DNA from: Rotaria macrura
Taxonomy: Eukaryota; Rotifera; Eurotatoria; Philodinida; Philodinidae
Reading direction: 5' to 3'
DNA length: 64,000 bases
Assembly (NCBI GenBank): GCA_900239685.1
Contig: OENT01000101.1
Location: 1-64,000 of the forward strand
In this document: piece by piece, positions 1 through 11,846 of the stretch
Position numbering within the stretch: the first letter of the stretch is position 1
Layout of the letters: each line of letters begins with the position of its first letter
The notes under the pieces: model-generated
Database searches by the model: none
Told to the model about the DNA's origin: nothing
What the model saw: only the letters and a program-made list of their open reading frames with translations
Program-made: the position numbers and the translations under genes

Positions 1-3000
1 TTTAAAAAGCCTCCCAGAACAGCGGTTTCGAATACCGTTACCTACCGCGGTTTTTTTGAAATTTTTTTTCCGTGGGATATTTATATTGGACGCAGAGTTC
101 CATGCTAACTCACTAAAGATTTATTAATTGAAAATTTTGATAGTTTTCTGATGCTTTTATTTATCGTTCAATACAAATTTTAATGTAACGACTCTTGTCA
201 AAATATCATCAACAACATTTACTTTGTGACGGAGGCGATGGATCTGGTGATTTCGCATGTTGCGTCTCTGGCTGTATTGCAGAAGAAACTCGTACTCGAG
301 GACAAAGAGGCATCGATTGTTTGAGCAATTGTTCGACTGTTGTTGCTCTTGCTGTTTCTGTTGCAGATATTGTCCTTGGTTTTGTTATCTTTCAATTATT
401 GCTGACTGTTGCGAATGAAAACAGAAATCACTTTATGATATCTCCCTATATTGTAATAAATTTATTACATGCAAACGTCAGTTTCATTCCCCCTGTGCTC
501 CGAATAATTTCAGTTGATCCTTATCTTATTATTCACTTTCTTATTTCACATTTGAATACAAGAATATTATATCAATTTTTATAACAGCTGCTTGAATAAC
601 GATGAGTTTACAAGTCGTTTTATTTCTAAAGTATCTTCTCGTACACTCTGTAACAATCGATTTATGAGAATATCCGTACTCATGGAAGTAGCCTTCGAGA
701 CTATGTCAAATCTGAACAAAATTTTATAAGACTTTTCAAATTTCCTCGAATCTTTTCTAGATTCGGTAAATTTTTAAGAAAACTTGATCGTTCTCTGTCT
801 GGGTATGCATTCTGTCATAAAACGATCGCTTTTGAACGTACAAATGGAAACGTGTTGTATTATGTTCATTCCTTTGTAAATATGGTTTAATTATCCAATA
901 TCCATAGTGGAAAGTATTGTGTAACTATATGTATGTATTGTCGGATCTGGCAGTGTCCAATAAACTTAGTATCTCCAATCAAAATCTTTTGTTGTAAGTT
1001 TTTTTCGACGAACATATAGGTGGAGAAAATTTGCAGAATCAGTGGCTTTACTTCAAAAATTAATGAATGTAGGTGAAGCTTCAGTTTTTAAATTAATTTC
1101 TATTACTGCATATCAACAAGTGGAGTTGGTTTTACTGCTTATGTAAAGTTTACTGCAACTAAGAAGAGCACAGCGAGTCCCAACATACATAAAGTTCTAA
1201 TAAATACTATTAAAGAAAACAAACCCTCCTACTTGGCAATTGCATAAGTAATATTTCAGAGACATTAACTAGAAGTCCCAGTGTTTCTTTTCTATTACAC
1301 TTTGCTGGGTTGATCCGATGAGGAATATATGTCGAGGCAGTCTAATAACACAAAGCATATGCGATCTTTGATCGTCAACCTTACAAATCATTTTGTAATA
1401 TAAACAGTAGAATAACAATTCATGTCAATCGTAACTGAATCAAGCAACAATTAAGAATTTCCACAGTTGTCTACAGCATAAAAATGAAGCATCAACGCAA
1501 TGATATTTTTTTAGAAGTTTCATTCTATGATTTCAGTTCTATATTGTCTTAGAATCATAAGAAAAGTTGCTGTTGCTGGGATTTTCATTTCATGATGGAA
1601 GATACTCATTGAGTTACATTGTCTAAATCGATTGAAAATTCTGCTTCCTTATCAACAATATAGGATTATATGTAAGATTAAACGTCATTTTACTTGAATA
1701 GTATTGCCAAATATGTGTGATCTGTTTGAAAATAAGTGAAAACAAAAGAGTTACATGCAAAATCATCCAGGAAGAGGTAGCACAGCAAGATCATCCCCTT
1801 AATGGTCAGTGAATTCTTCGTCGACACGACAAGAGACTAGAATTAGAATCAAGGATAGAAAGTACTTTTCTATGACTCTATATGATGATTACAGCATCTC
1901 TCTTATCAATTAATTTAGAGTCTTCGTATTGCTGAGTATTTGTGGTATATTGGCAATTCAATCAAGAAACGAAAAGGTTTCGATTTTTAGATGAACACAA
2001 AAATACAAGTCCAAATGTGGAGACTAATCATATGATGACGCCACACATTTAATTATAGACTTGAAAAAATATAGAAATCTGCAAAAGTTCTTGTTTCGCA
2101 TAAGACTAATAACGAGACATTGAATAATCACATCTGACGATTTACCTATGAAGTAATTTGTATGAATTTCACCTCTAATAAGATCATATTACTATAGAAA
2201 CTCATAACTCACGATAGACGCTTCAAACAATTAGCCTCCTAACGATATAACACACATATTCACTGAAAATAATTCTTTGCAGAATTCCTGTTTCGTACCC
2301 GTAGTTTAAGTAAGCCTAGGCCATAATATAAAGAAATTTTATATCAAGCACGCATTTGTTTTATAACTTTGTTTTTCGACATTACAGATTAATTTCTTAG
2401 CTGAAAAGTCATTACTGGAAGAAAATCGTTTGAAACATACGTTTTATATGATTGCTTTAACATCGAAAGTGATCGTTTTACAACCTTGAGCTGATGACTT
2501 GTTTTGCGTTATAGATTAGTTTGTTATGAACGATTTACAGTTTTACTTTCACTTGACACTAACGGTGACCGCTATATAGATTAGTTGTTGAATATGCATC
2601 TATCGAGTAAGTTTTCTTTTGTTCTGTATTCATGGGCTTGCGTAACTTGTTTTCAATGTGAATCACGAATCGAGTGATTTTAATAGACGTTTTCTTTTTA
2701 CTACTTCTGAGCAGTAAATCTTCCAAAACACTGTCTATCAAATGCAGAAAATATTTTGATCAAGTCAGATGGAACTTATCAAAGTAACTTTAAATGAATA
2801 GTTATTTACATTTGCTCTTTCTGGAAAATTGCTCTGGAGACATTCTACATATCACGAATATTTTATTTTCTCCTAATATTTTCTTTGACTTCAATCTTTG
2901 GATTTCAATATGATGGAAATTAATAAAAATAAAAAAACCATATTCACTTTCAAAGAAGATATTTCAAAATTTCAGTTCTAATATACTTTTGTACCAACCT

Positions 3001-4534
3001 CTTAGACTTTTCTATTTAATTCTGACTCAGCGTGACAGTTAGTACCAATTTCTGTTTTTCTTTCTTTCTCTTCATCCTTCGGCTCCTACTTTTTCTCTGG
3101 CATATATATTATATAACATTCTGTTCATGCTTCAACCATCAGATATAGAAGGAGCTACGATGCTTATATGATGCCGGATTTATTTTTCAACGGGATTAAT
3201 CGAGTTAGTGACGGATTTATTAGTTACAACTATGTGTTAGTACTATCTTACTCTCGCTCTCATCATCACATACAACTCGTATGTATCGCCAAGCAATGTA
3301 GGTTTTTATAAAATAGGCTATCATCAGCTTACTAAAAACTAGCAATACATTTCGAAACAAATAAGTGTCAGTAACAACTAACAATAGAATCTTTAGATAC
3401 ATGTTTTTAGTTTATGATTACGTAATGTGAACTTCCAATCTAATAAATGAGCTGTAGAATAGCATTGATATACATCCATTGATTCTGTCAATTCTTATTT
3501 CAAATATCAAAAATTAGTTGGCAAGTCGGACTGTTTCAGTGAGCTATTATTGTATAAACAATATTATAATGAATAAGATGATTTTTTTCTAAGTTCTTAA
3601 CATTTCGTTTCTTTTTTTCCAGATTTATTTTGCCGTGAAAGAATGACTAGAATTTAATTAAGACATACGGTCACATTATGCGAAAATCGTATTCTGAAAA
3701 GTGAGCAACTTAGGGGCAAGTGAGCGCCACTACTCTAAGTAACTTTGATGAGTAAATTGTCGTGAAAAGACTTAAAACACTACAATCACTGCAATGTAGA
3801 TAAGCACAACTAAAGTGAGTATTATTCTTACCAACCGATTCGATACATATATACACAAAATAACCAACCATATATCTCAGTTTCTCTATTGTAATTGGTC
3901 ACACATTCTGGCCTTGCGTTTTAGCTCTAGTATTCCTGTAGAAAATGATAGCGAACCTTTCGTAGCAAAGTGATTCATATTTCAATGCGTGAAGATCCTC
4001 TAGACAAGGCTACACTATTTCAATATAATTATTTTGAAGTCAAAACACAGTCAAGACTTTTCGTCAATCCTTGATTCGAATACAAGAATAACACAACACA
4101 TCTCTTGAAAAATTTTCAGTTTCTTTTAGATGACTAAACTTTTGTTCGTTCATCATCATTTTCAGATATTTTTTGTAAATATATATAGAAGAAAATTTGG
4201 TATGACTAATTCATAAATAAAAGTTGAACACCAAACTGGGATTTAAACTCATACTAATTCTTTTTTCAAATCTATGCAAGATATTTAGGAACAAGAATGC
4301 TAAATAGCAGAACATATCTGAAATGATGAAAATCTATTTCATGTAATATTTTTAGCAATACCGACATTCTTTGACCGTAATTGAAGGAACAGGTGTAATG
4401 TTCGTTGTGTAGCATTCATTTAAAACACATAGCATGTGAACATAATTTCCCTGAGAATAAGATGAGCACTGCATTTCAAAGACTGAATGAATATTTATAT
4501 TTGAAAACTAATTTGTGAATGTTTAGAAAGAAAC
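1..4534. other. Gene-free AT-rich spacer
   Basis: I see no exon that I can support here. The open frames are short, rich in Phe/Ile/Leu/Lys and have no recognisable motif; the longest, about 129 codons near 195-584, needs a non-ATG start. No tRNA or array is evident. The first 60 bases contain a T-arm-like hairpin that I considered as a tRNA end and rejected. Confidence 0.5.
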
Positions 4535-7472
4535 ATGTTCTGTTGCTCATGTGATACAATGGTTGCAATGAGTGATGTAACTGAGGATGATTCAATCATT
4601 TTTGGTAAAAATAGCGATCGTCAAGCAAATGAACCATTATCGATACGCTATGTTCCCGCTGCTACCTATTTACCGAATGCGAAAGTTCAGGCAACCTATA
4701 TTCAGATAGATCAAGTTGAAAAAACTCATTCATGTATATTATTTTCTCCTACTAATATATTTGGTGCTGAAATGGGTTTTAACTGTCACGGTTTAGTTAT
4801 TGGAAATGAAGCTTTATTTACGAAAATTCCATCTTATTCAGAAGGATTAACTGGAATGGATTTAGTAAGATTAGTGCTAGAACGATGTTCAACAAGTAGG
4901 CAAGGAAAAGACACAATTGTTGCATTATTAAATAGATATGGTCAAGGAGGAAATTGCGGTTTTACATCAACTTTCTATTATCATAATAGTTTTTTATTAG
5001 TTGATTCAAATGAAGGATGGATCATTGAAACTGTCGGCAAAGAATACGCAGCAAAAAAAATAACAAGAGGCATTCATTCAATTTCGAACATTATTTCATT
5101 TGAAGGTACGAATACTTTTGATGAATGTTCCGAGAATTTAATTGAACAAGCCATTGCAAAGGGTTGGTGCAATTCAATTGATGATTTTCATTTTCAAAAA
5201 TGTTATTCAGGTTTATCATATAATCCAAGAGAATTCTATGATGGCTTTGTTAAAACCAGTTTTGCATGTAGTAAAATGAGACAGTTACGATCAAGTAATT
5301 TAATACATAAACTATCGAACAAGACAAATGGGAAATCTCTTCGATTCAATGCTACCGATATGTTCAGTGTGTTACGTGATCATCAACATTCGAGAAATTC
5401 TCCAGCACATGGTTTAGCAAATGTTGATATATGTATNATGCATGCTGGATTGGGCCCCATTAGATTTAATCAAACGACAGGGTCTCTAGTTTCTGTTCTT
5501 CCGAGATCGAAATCTGACATTCCGATACATTATGCAACTTGTACCTCATTAGCTTGTTTATCAATATTCAAACCTATATGGTTAGATTCATCTTCGTTAC
5601 TTCCATCATTCATTTTATCGTCTAATAACAATATTTTAAATCCATGTTGTACTTATTCATCAAATAATATTTGGTGGAAATCAGAGATAATGACGCGCAA
5701 TGTTATGAAATATTATGACAAGCTCATTACACAGATTCAAATCGAAAGAGATTTATTAGAAAAGGATTTCGTTGAAGCATCGCAAAGATTAACATCGAGA
5801 CATATTTCACACGAGGAAAGAAATCAATTTGTAATAACTTCTTTTATACAAGTAAGAAAATTTTTAAAATTTTTTATATGAAAAATTGCTTAACAAAACA
5901 AATCAACACAATATTATCAATTTAATTTTGTACTTTCAAACTAGAACCAAAAATACCAAACGAAGAATACGAAACTATTCAAAGTGTTAAGAACTTTTGT
6001 TTTCATAGAAGATAATCAGATGAACCTAAACTTGTTCCTATTTGGCGATTCTTTTTATTCAAATACATATTGAATTATGTGCTATTTATTAAATTTAAGA
6101 AACCAAAGTAATTTAAAACATTTGTTAAGATAACGCTTTTATACTTTTTCTTCGAATTGAATGTCTGGTTTTTTAAAGAATGATCCTTGCTAACCATTAT
6201 GGTTGGCCGTCATAATGTCGAAAGTAGAAATGCCGAAAGAAGGAAGTGGAAAAATGTCGAAAGGAAAAAATACCGAAGGGAAAAATGTCGAAAAATTATA
6301 TTGACATGAAACATTGTCAATTCATATTTTAAAGAGTTGAAAATATATAGTGCATGTTTTATTGTATGAAATTAACTTGAAATTTTAACAGTGAGAAAAA
6401 TTTTACGAACAAAATTAAAAACTCAAAAAATTTTATTTTTTCACGAACTGCACGAACCTCAAGTTTTTCTTTTTCTGGTAGATGACTATGATTGTCAACA
6501 GTTTTAATCAACAAATTAGTTGAATCAGTATGAACTTTAGGTGCACAATCATTAATAGTGCATATCCAATACTTATTAGTTGTTCTTGCTGCTTTATTCA
6601 TTTTAAAAGTATATTCATCGCCAACTAGTAGAGGTTTTTCTTTATTTGAATTTATAAATGAAATAGCTGGAGATTTTGCTTGAATTTCACCAGTTAAAAT
6701 TACGAAAGCTTCAGTCATGGCAGTACAAGTTTAGTTATATAATAATTCTTTGTTCAACTCTTTTATTTTACTTTTATCAATAGTTAGTCATCCCTATCAA
6801 TACTGGCTAAAATTCTACACTACTAAAATTATAAGGAAAAACAATGAACTAAATGTGATTAGGATCGCCGTATACTTGAGACATGATTATTTTTTTATTT
6901 TTCACTTTCGACATTTTTCCACTTTAATATGTACGTTTCGACATTTTTCCAGCACACCACCATTATATTCCACTTAACTGCTTCGAATTACGAAAAGAAA
7001 AATTTTTGTTCTTCGATTAGACAATAATTTTATTAAAAACGTTCTTTTTCAAATTAGCAATGCCTTCTTAGTTTGATCATTTGAATTATTTTCTATCTTT
7101 CAGGGGGATCAATTAATGGATGTATGGTTTTCAAGAGCTTACTCTTTGTCATTTGATATTCAAAGTGAACTCTCTGTCTGGCAAGAATTAGCATGGAAAC
7201 GTTTGCGAATATCAGCAGAGATTCCAAATAATTTGATAACATATTCGAAAGTCGATTTTTATGAGAAACTATGCATTTTTAGTTGCCTCTCATTATTTGC
7301 ATTCATTCTGTTATATAGATATTATTTTAAGGATCATGATCAAATTTATTTTATCGGTATATGTATCATTTACTTATTATCAACAATTACAATATATTCT
7401 AATCGAATGAAAACCAAAGCAAAAAAATTTCATATTAAACTACCGAACATAAATTTCGAAGGTCACCACTAA
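4535..7472 (+). CDS. Secernin-like peptidase family C69 protein with C-terminal membrane segments
   Basis: The model is join(4535..5851, 7104..7472), 561 residues. Family knowledge: secernins are N-terminal-nucleophile hydrolase-fold proteins of dipeptidase family C69, with an N-terminal catalytic Cys. Seen: the start reads CCSCDTMVAM, followed by IIFGKNSDR and later FNQTTGSLVSVLP, all typical secernin blocks. The donor at 5852 (GTAAGA) and acceptor at 7102-7103 join in phase 0. Exon 2 supplies the family-type C-terminal helix, then two hydrophobic segments (about residues 495-510 and 520-537). The human secernins I know, about 415-425 residues, lack these. The 1252-bp intron carries a transposon. 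Base 5437 is N, and the codon containing it may be an extra residue before MHAG. The substrate is unknown. Family assignment is strong; membrane anchoring is inferred from hydrophobicity. Confidence 0.9.
6193..6966. mobile_element. Mutator-like non-autonomous element with FLYWCH domain, in secernin intron
   Basis: An 8-bp direct repeat ACCATTAT (6193-6200 and 6959-6966) brackets a 758-bp element, 6201-6958. The ends are imperfect inverted repeats: GGTTGGCCGTC... on the left and, reverse-complemented, GGTGTGCTGG... on the right. Behind them lie repeated short blocks of the form AAAATGTCGAAA, at least four variants on the left and two inverted on the right. Target duplications of 8-11 bp and FLYWCH domains linked to the transposase are known features of animal MULE elements. 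The element has no room for a transposase. Removing it leaves an intron of about 486 bp. Confidence 0.75.
6359..6718 (-). CDS. FLYWCH-type zinc-finger fragment inside the transposon
   Basis: The 119-residue reading frame contains a full FLYWCH pattern: F-I-N near residue 21, L-L-V, Y-T-F, then K-Y-W-I-C, a second Cys in NDCAPKVH, and H-S-H about 20 residues later, the zinc ligands being C2H2. FLYWCH domains bind DNA and accompany MULE transposases in several animal lineages. After the domain the frame runs into Phe/Lys-rich sequence with no recognisable function and stops, so the protein is either a domesticated fragment or the truncated N-terminus of a lost transposase. Expression cannot be judged from sequence. 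Confidence 0.65.
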   Translation of the reverse strand: MTEAFVILTGEIQAKSPAISFINSNKEKPLLVGDEYTFKMNKAARTTNKYWICTINDCAPKVHTDSTNLLIKTVDNHSHLPEKEKLEVRAVREKIKFFEFLILFVKFFSLLKFQVNFIQ

Positions 7473-10400
7473 GTAATGATCCGTATGAAAATTTCTTTCA
7501 ATTCTAACTTTTGAAATAGATAATGATATATTTGTTTTTTTAGTTTTGTATATTTATTCAATTTATTTTAATTCTATTTTTTGACTTTACGTCTAGAAAA
7601 TACAGTAGTATTTATCAAATCATCTACTATGAAAATCTAAATCAAAATAAAATGATATCGTATTTTATTCTTATTTTCACTGAAATAGGTATTTTAAGCA
7701 TCGAATTTTAACTACACATGTTATCCTGTAGATGAGCTATGATGTCCATCATAATAAAAAAGCCGCAATGTTAACGTATTCTTCGAATGAATTCAAACTC
7801 ACAGTTTAATTGCAGCTCTACAATTGTTATTCAATAATATCCCACTAGGAGTCTTCGCTTTGGGTTTCTTTCCAAAGAATTCAGAAACCGGGAAGGTTCG
7901 AGTTCTAGGGAAAAAACGAATTTATCTAATTCGAATCAAAATTAGCCTAATAGAAGTGTTTTGAAAATGAAAACCTTCTGAAAATGAATTTTGAAGCGAG
8001 TTCACGTCCCCAGGAAACAGAACTTATATGAACCCGAACTCTAACAACCCTACCTCTAACATAATTAATTTGATGTACCTCTTGCATAATAACTAGCAAC
8101 ATAAGATTTGTATAAAGCAACGAAACGTGCCTTTATGTCATAAAAGCACAGATAGATAGAAATATTTACTTAGTGGTTTTTGAGTTTACATGAAGCACCA
8201 ATACAATGCTCGTGTAAAAGCTGCATCTATACAAATTTGATCTGACTGTGTGGCGGAAAGAATAGCACCACAATGATAAACGATGCTACTCTTCATCTCT
8301 CATTTGATGGGCACATCGAATTTCTATGTTTTGTCGATCCTTTTTATAACTAAAACGTAAAAGACACTCTTCTAAAAACTAGTTAGTTATATCGAAGCAA
8401 TATTTAGAGAACCAATTTTGATCTTCTTGAAAGACTTCTTTTGTATTTAAGAGTAGAGAAAAAGAACATTAAAAAAAGTTCACAGTTCGTTTTCTTTACA
8501 GACTTTTAGGTGACTCATATCATCACAATTCAAATGAATATTTCTTTATCGCTTGTGGCAATACGTCATTTTCAATCAATTTTATTTTTAAAAATTCATT
8601 GCAATGATGATAAGTATACATTTACAAATATACACGGATCAATCAATTTCCCTTTAGAACTGTTATTATTGGCATTGAATTATCATCTAATTCTGTTTAG
8701 CATTCATTAATCTGATAAGTCAAACAGTGAATTTTCCAATTGAAAATTGAAAATTGAAAATTCATTGTTGAGAAGTATCCATGAGTAAATCAGTTAAAGA
8801 AAAATAACTTGTAGTTTAATAGTAACAAGATATTTTCGAAAGCCGAAATATGATGGTTCAGATTCAAGTTTCACAAACTAATTTGAAGTAAAAAAAGAAT
8901 AATAATCTATTTATATTCAATATCGTTACACGAAGTTGACCATCTGATTGATGCATTCTTTTATTTCTTTCAGCATAATAATAATTCAACATTTAAAACG
9001 TTGAGTAATAGAATGCATCCAACAAAATTAGTCATAATCAAGCATTTATGATTATTCTTCTTATGAAAATGATTATAAAAATATATTACATATTAAGATA
9101 TTCAGAACTATATTTTGGATCGACTTATCAAACAGAAAGATCACCGTCATTGTTAGTGATTTTCTTTCGAAGAATGTCGAGTCACGAGCGACCCCGAAAT
9201 TTTGAATCTATGCTAATCGTTGGCAATTGTTTTCTTTAATATTTGCTAAAAACTTCGGAAAAATAAGTGACAAAATTAGTATTATTCTTGCGTGTTAGAT
9301 GCATTCGTCGTTATCTTTGTTTGATTCATTAAGATTGAACTAAGCTGTGCGTTTCATATTTGCTGAAATTTCATATTCTCAACTGATTAGAAATCCGATT
9401 TATGAATATGGAGCGATTTTCATAAATGCATATATATCAGTATAAATAGGTTGAAAATATTTGTACGTCAAGACATGAACAAACAAGTACAGTAGATAAA
9501 GAAATATCTCACTTAGTCTTGTATATCTAGGCTAATACTAAAAATATATCTTAAACTATGTGTATCCTAATCAATCATTCAATGGACGCTTGATGCTTTC
9601 AATCTACATCAAAGTTTGATTTTCATTTTGATAAAGGATTCTCTTTTTTACCTTGTTTGTATTTCTAAATGGATACAAGTTTCATTTTACTCCATGTTTT
9701 AGTAATGCAATTATCGAAGATTATCTCTTTCCTTTTCGTCTTCAAGAAAAAGTCTAATGAACTTTTTCTTTTCTTAGCATGTTTTTTGAGTGTGAGTTAT
9801 ACATCTTCAATGTTTGTTTACTGAATGTTCAAGTGAAACACACGTTGTATTAAGTATGATTACAAACAATAAGTTGATTATATTTTTTGTCAAATTTTCA
9901 AGCAGAATAATGATGAAATGTTTTTTTGAAGTTCTTTGAAGAACAATAGTGGCATACTAATGACGTTTATAAAGAGGTTGATGATTTCAGAATATATCAC
10001 TCAGAGTATGAACAATATCGTTTATGTTTCATACAAATAATATTCGATGAATATTCTTTTGCATCGATCGAAGATTCGCACTCGAACGATTTATTACAAA
10101 TCAAAAACGAAAATATAAAAAAATAATATAGAACTTAGGAATTTATTGATCACCAAATCAATAAATTTTTGTGTATCGAAAAAGAAACCTTTTTGTATTT
10201 GAATCCTAATAAATAATTTGAAATCGAAATATTTTCATATTAACTACGAATCAGCACCATTCATAGTTAGATCTAGTTGGGTATGATGAACTGATTCTTC
10301 ATGATTTGAACGAATAATTACAACAATTTTAATTGTTTTTCAATCATATTGTGCAATTTATTTGAACGAGAAACGTGAAAGTTAATCATTATAGTTTAAT

Positions 10401-10635
10401 TTTTTCTTTCAACAAAAAAAGACAAAGATCATGATTATGTAAAGAAAGAATATTTTTTTTCAACTGATCAAACATCAAAGAAATACTATTCAAATACAAA
10501 GAATAAAATTCTTGATCTTTTCAAAAAAAATTAATCTAGCGAACTAAATAGATAAGTCAATATTCTTTTGTTAATTAAATGTTTATTATCGACGAAAATC
10601 AACTGTGGAAATTTACATTTTTATTTCATTGTTAG
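7473..10635. other. Spacer, no supported gene
   Basis: AT-rich sequence between the secernin 3' end and the 3' end of the convergent membrane-protein gene. Short open frames (for example 8510-8710 and 9048-9239) lack motifs and are rich in Ile/Phe/Leu. A small tandem run of AATTGAA units is at about 8740-8765. Nothing else is recognised. Confidence 0.45.
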
Positions 10636-11293
10636 TTACATGCTTGAGACTTTAACAAGTAAATAAATACTAATTGCTAGTGCTGTTATGGAAAATAATC
10701 CAATAGCAATTATACTGATAATAAGATACACATTGAAAGCTTGTCGATTATCGGCATTATTTCCATTTTGATTTCGCTTCATATATTCATTGAATCCATG
10801 ATCATAATTAGAAGGATAATAATACTGAGGAGATACTCCGGTGGGGTCTCCACTATTATCTTTCAGTGGTTCATGATGCACACGGTTTCTAATCAAACAT
10901 ACATGTTTATTTCAATTCGAAATTAAATTCACTTCAACTAACTTTGTTCTTCCAAATGATTGTTTATCAAAATTATTTGGACTTAATGATTGATTAGAAT
11001 ACGGATTTTCATTATAATTTATTTCGTTATTCATCAGTTGTGCTCTTGTAGATAACGGAGGATAATTTGATGTCCGACTTGGCATTCCTGTTGGACTTGA
11101 ATATGGTGTTGGTATACGATAATCGAAATACTGAATGCCTTCGTCATTCATCCGGATTTTCTTTTAAAAGCAAAGCATTTTCGTAACTTTCTTTTCTTTC
11201 CGAATCTTATCTTGAAACTAATACCTTTGGTGAAAGTTGTGATGTAAGTACTCGCGGGACAATTGATGGATATTCAGTGATATATGGATCCAT
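10636..11293 (-). CDS. Small C-terminally anchored membrane protein, unknown function
   Basis: The model is complement(join(10636..10888, 10943..11160, 11225..11293)), 179 residues. The introns are 54 bp (GTTAGT...TTAG) and 64 bp (GTATTA...AAAAG); both keep the frame, which joins three otherwise separate reading frames. The first ~145 residues are polar and rich in Pro, Ser, Asn and Tyr (MDPYITEYPS at the start), with no domain that I recognise. Residues of about 147-175 form one hydrophobic stretch (VYLIISIIAIGLF...), leaving only a few residues behind it, so a tail-anchored or type II topology with a disordered cytosolic part is likely. No signal peptide is visible. Role unknown. Confidence 0.7.
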
Positions 11294-11846
11294 GTGTTCA
11301 ATACGACTTTAAAGATTAATGAATGCAATTGAACAAAGACAGTTTATTTTTCTTTCTTTTGTCTTTGTTACAAGCGGCTTTATGAAAGAAATTCTATTTG
11401 TGAAACGAATAAAACGAAGAGAAACCTAAACAATGTTCATTGAAATTCAATGTCATCACATGAAGAAATATAAATAATTAATTCTCATTATTTGTGGAGA
11501 CTATTTTCTCTTGCAAAAAAACAAGAAAAGATTTTCATGAAATATGTTTCTTCTGTCAATAACGATTTATCTTCTATGATTCATTTCATGATGAAATATT
11601 TTGAAGAATATCTCTTTTCTACTCCAAAAAAATCACTCGATTTAATTGATATTGACATTAGATATTCATGGATGATCGAGTAGTGTCAAGGCAATTTTCA
11701 ATTAAAGATCTTTTAATCCATTGAATTGAAACTTGAAGCCCATGAAGGTAATTTCAATCAGAAACTGTTTTGTTCCATTTTATTTTAAATTGAAACAAAT
11801 GCGTATTCAATGGAAACATGACTACTATCCCTCGTTCTTCCTGCAC

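Noticed and set aside
1-60. Possible 3' end of a tRNA: T-arm-like hairpin (GCGGT-TTCGAAT-ACCGT) followed by a run of T
   Set aside because: The base before TTC is T, not the conserved G of the B box, and the acceptor part does not fit. The 5' part is outside the window.
11018-11045. Hammerhead-like CTGATGA...GAAA on the minus strand
   Set aside because: Stem II is missing and the sequence is part of exon 2 of the membrane-protein gene.
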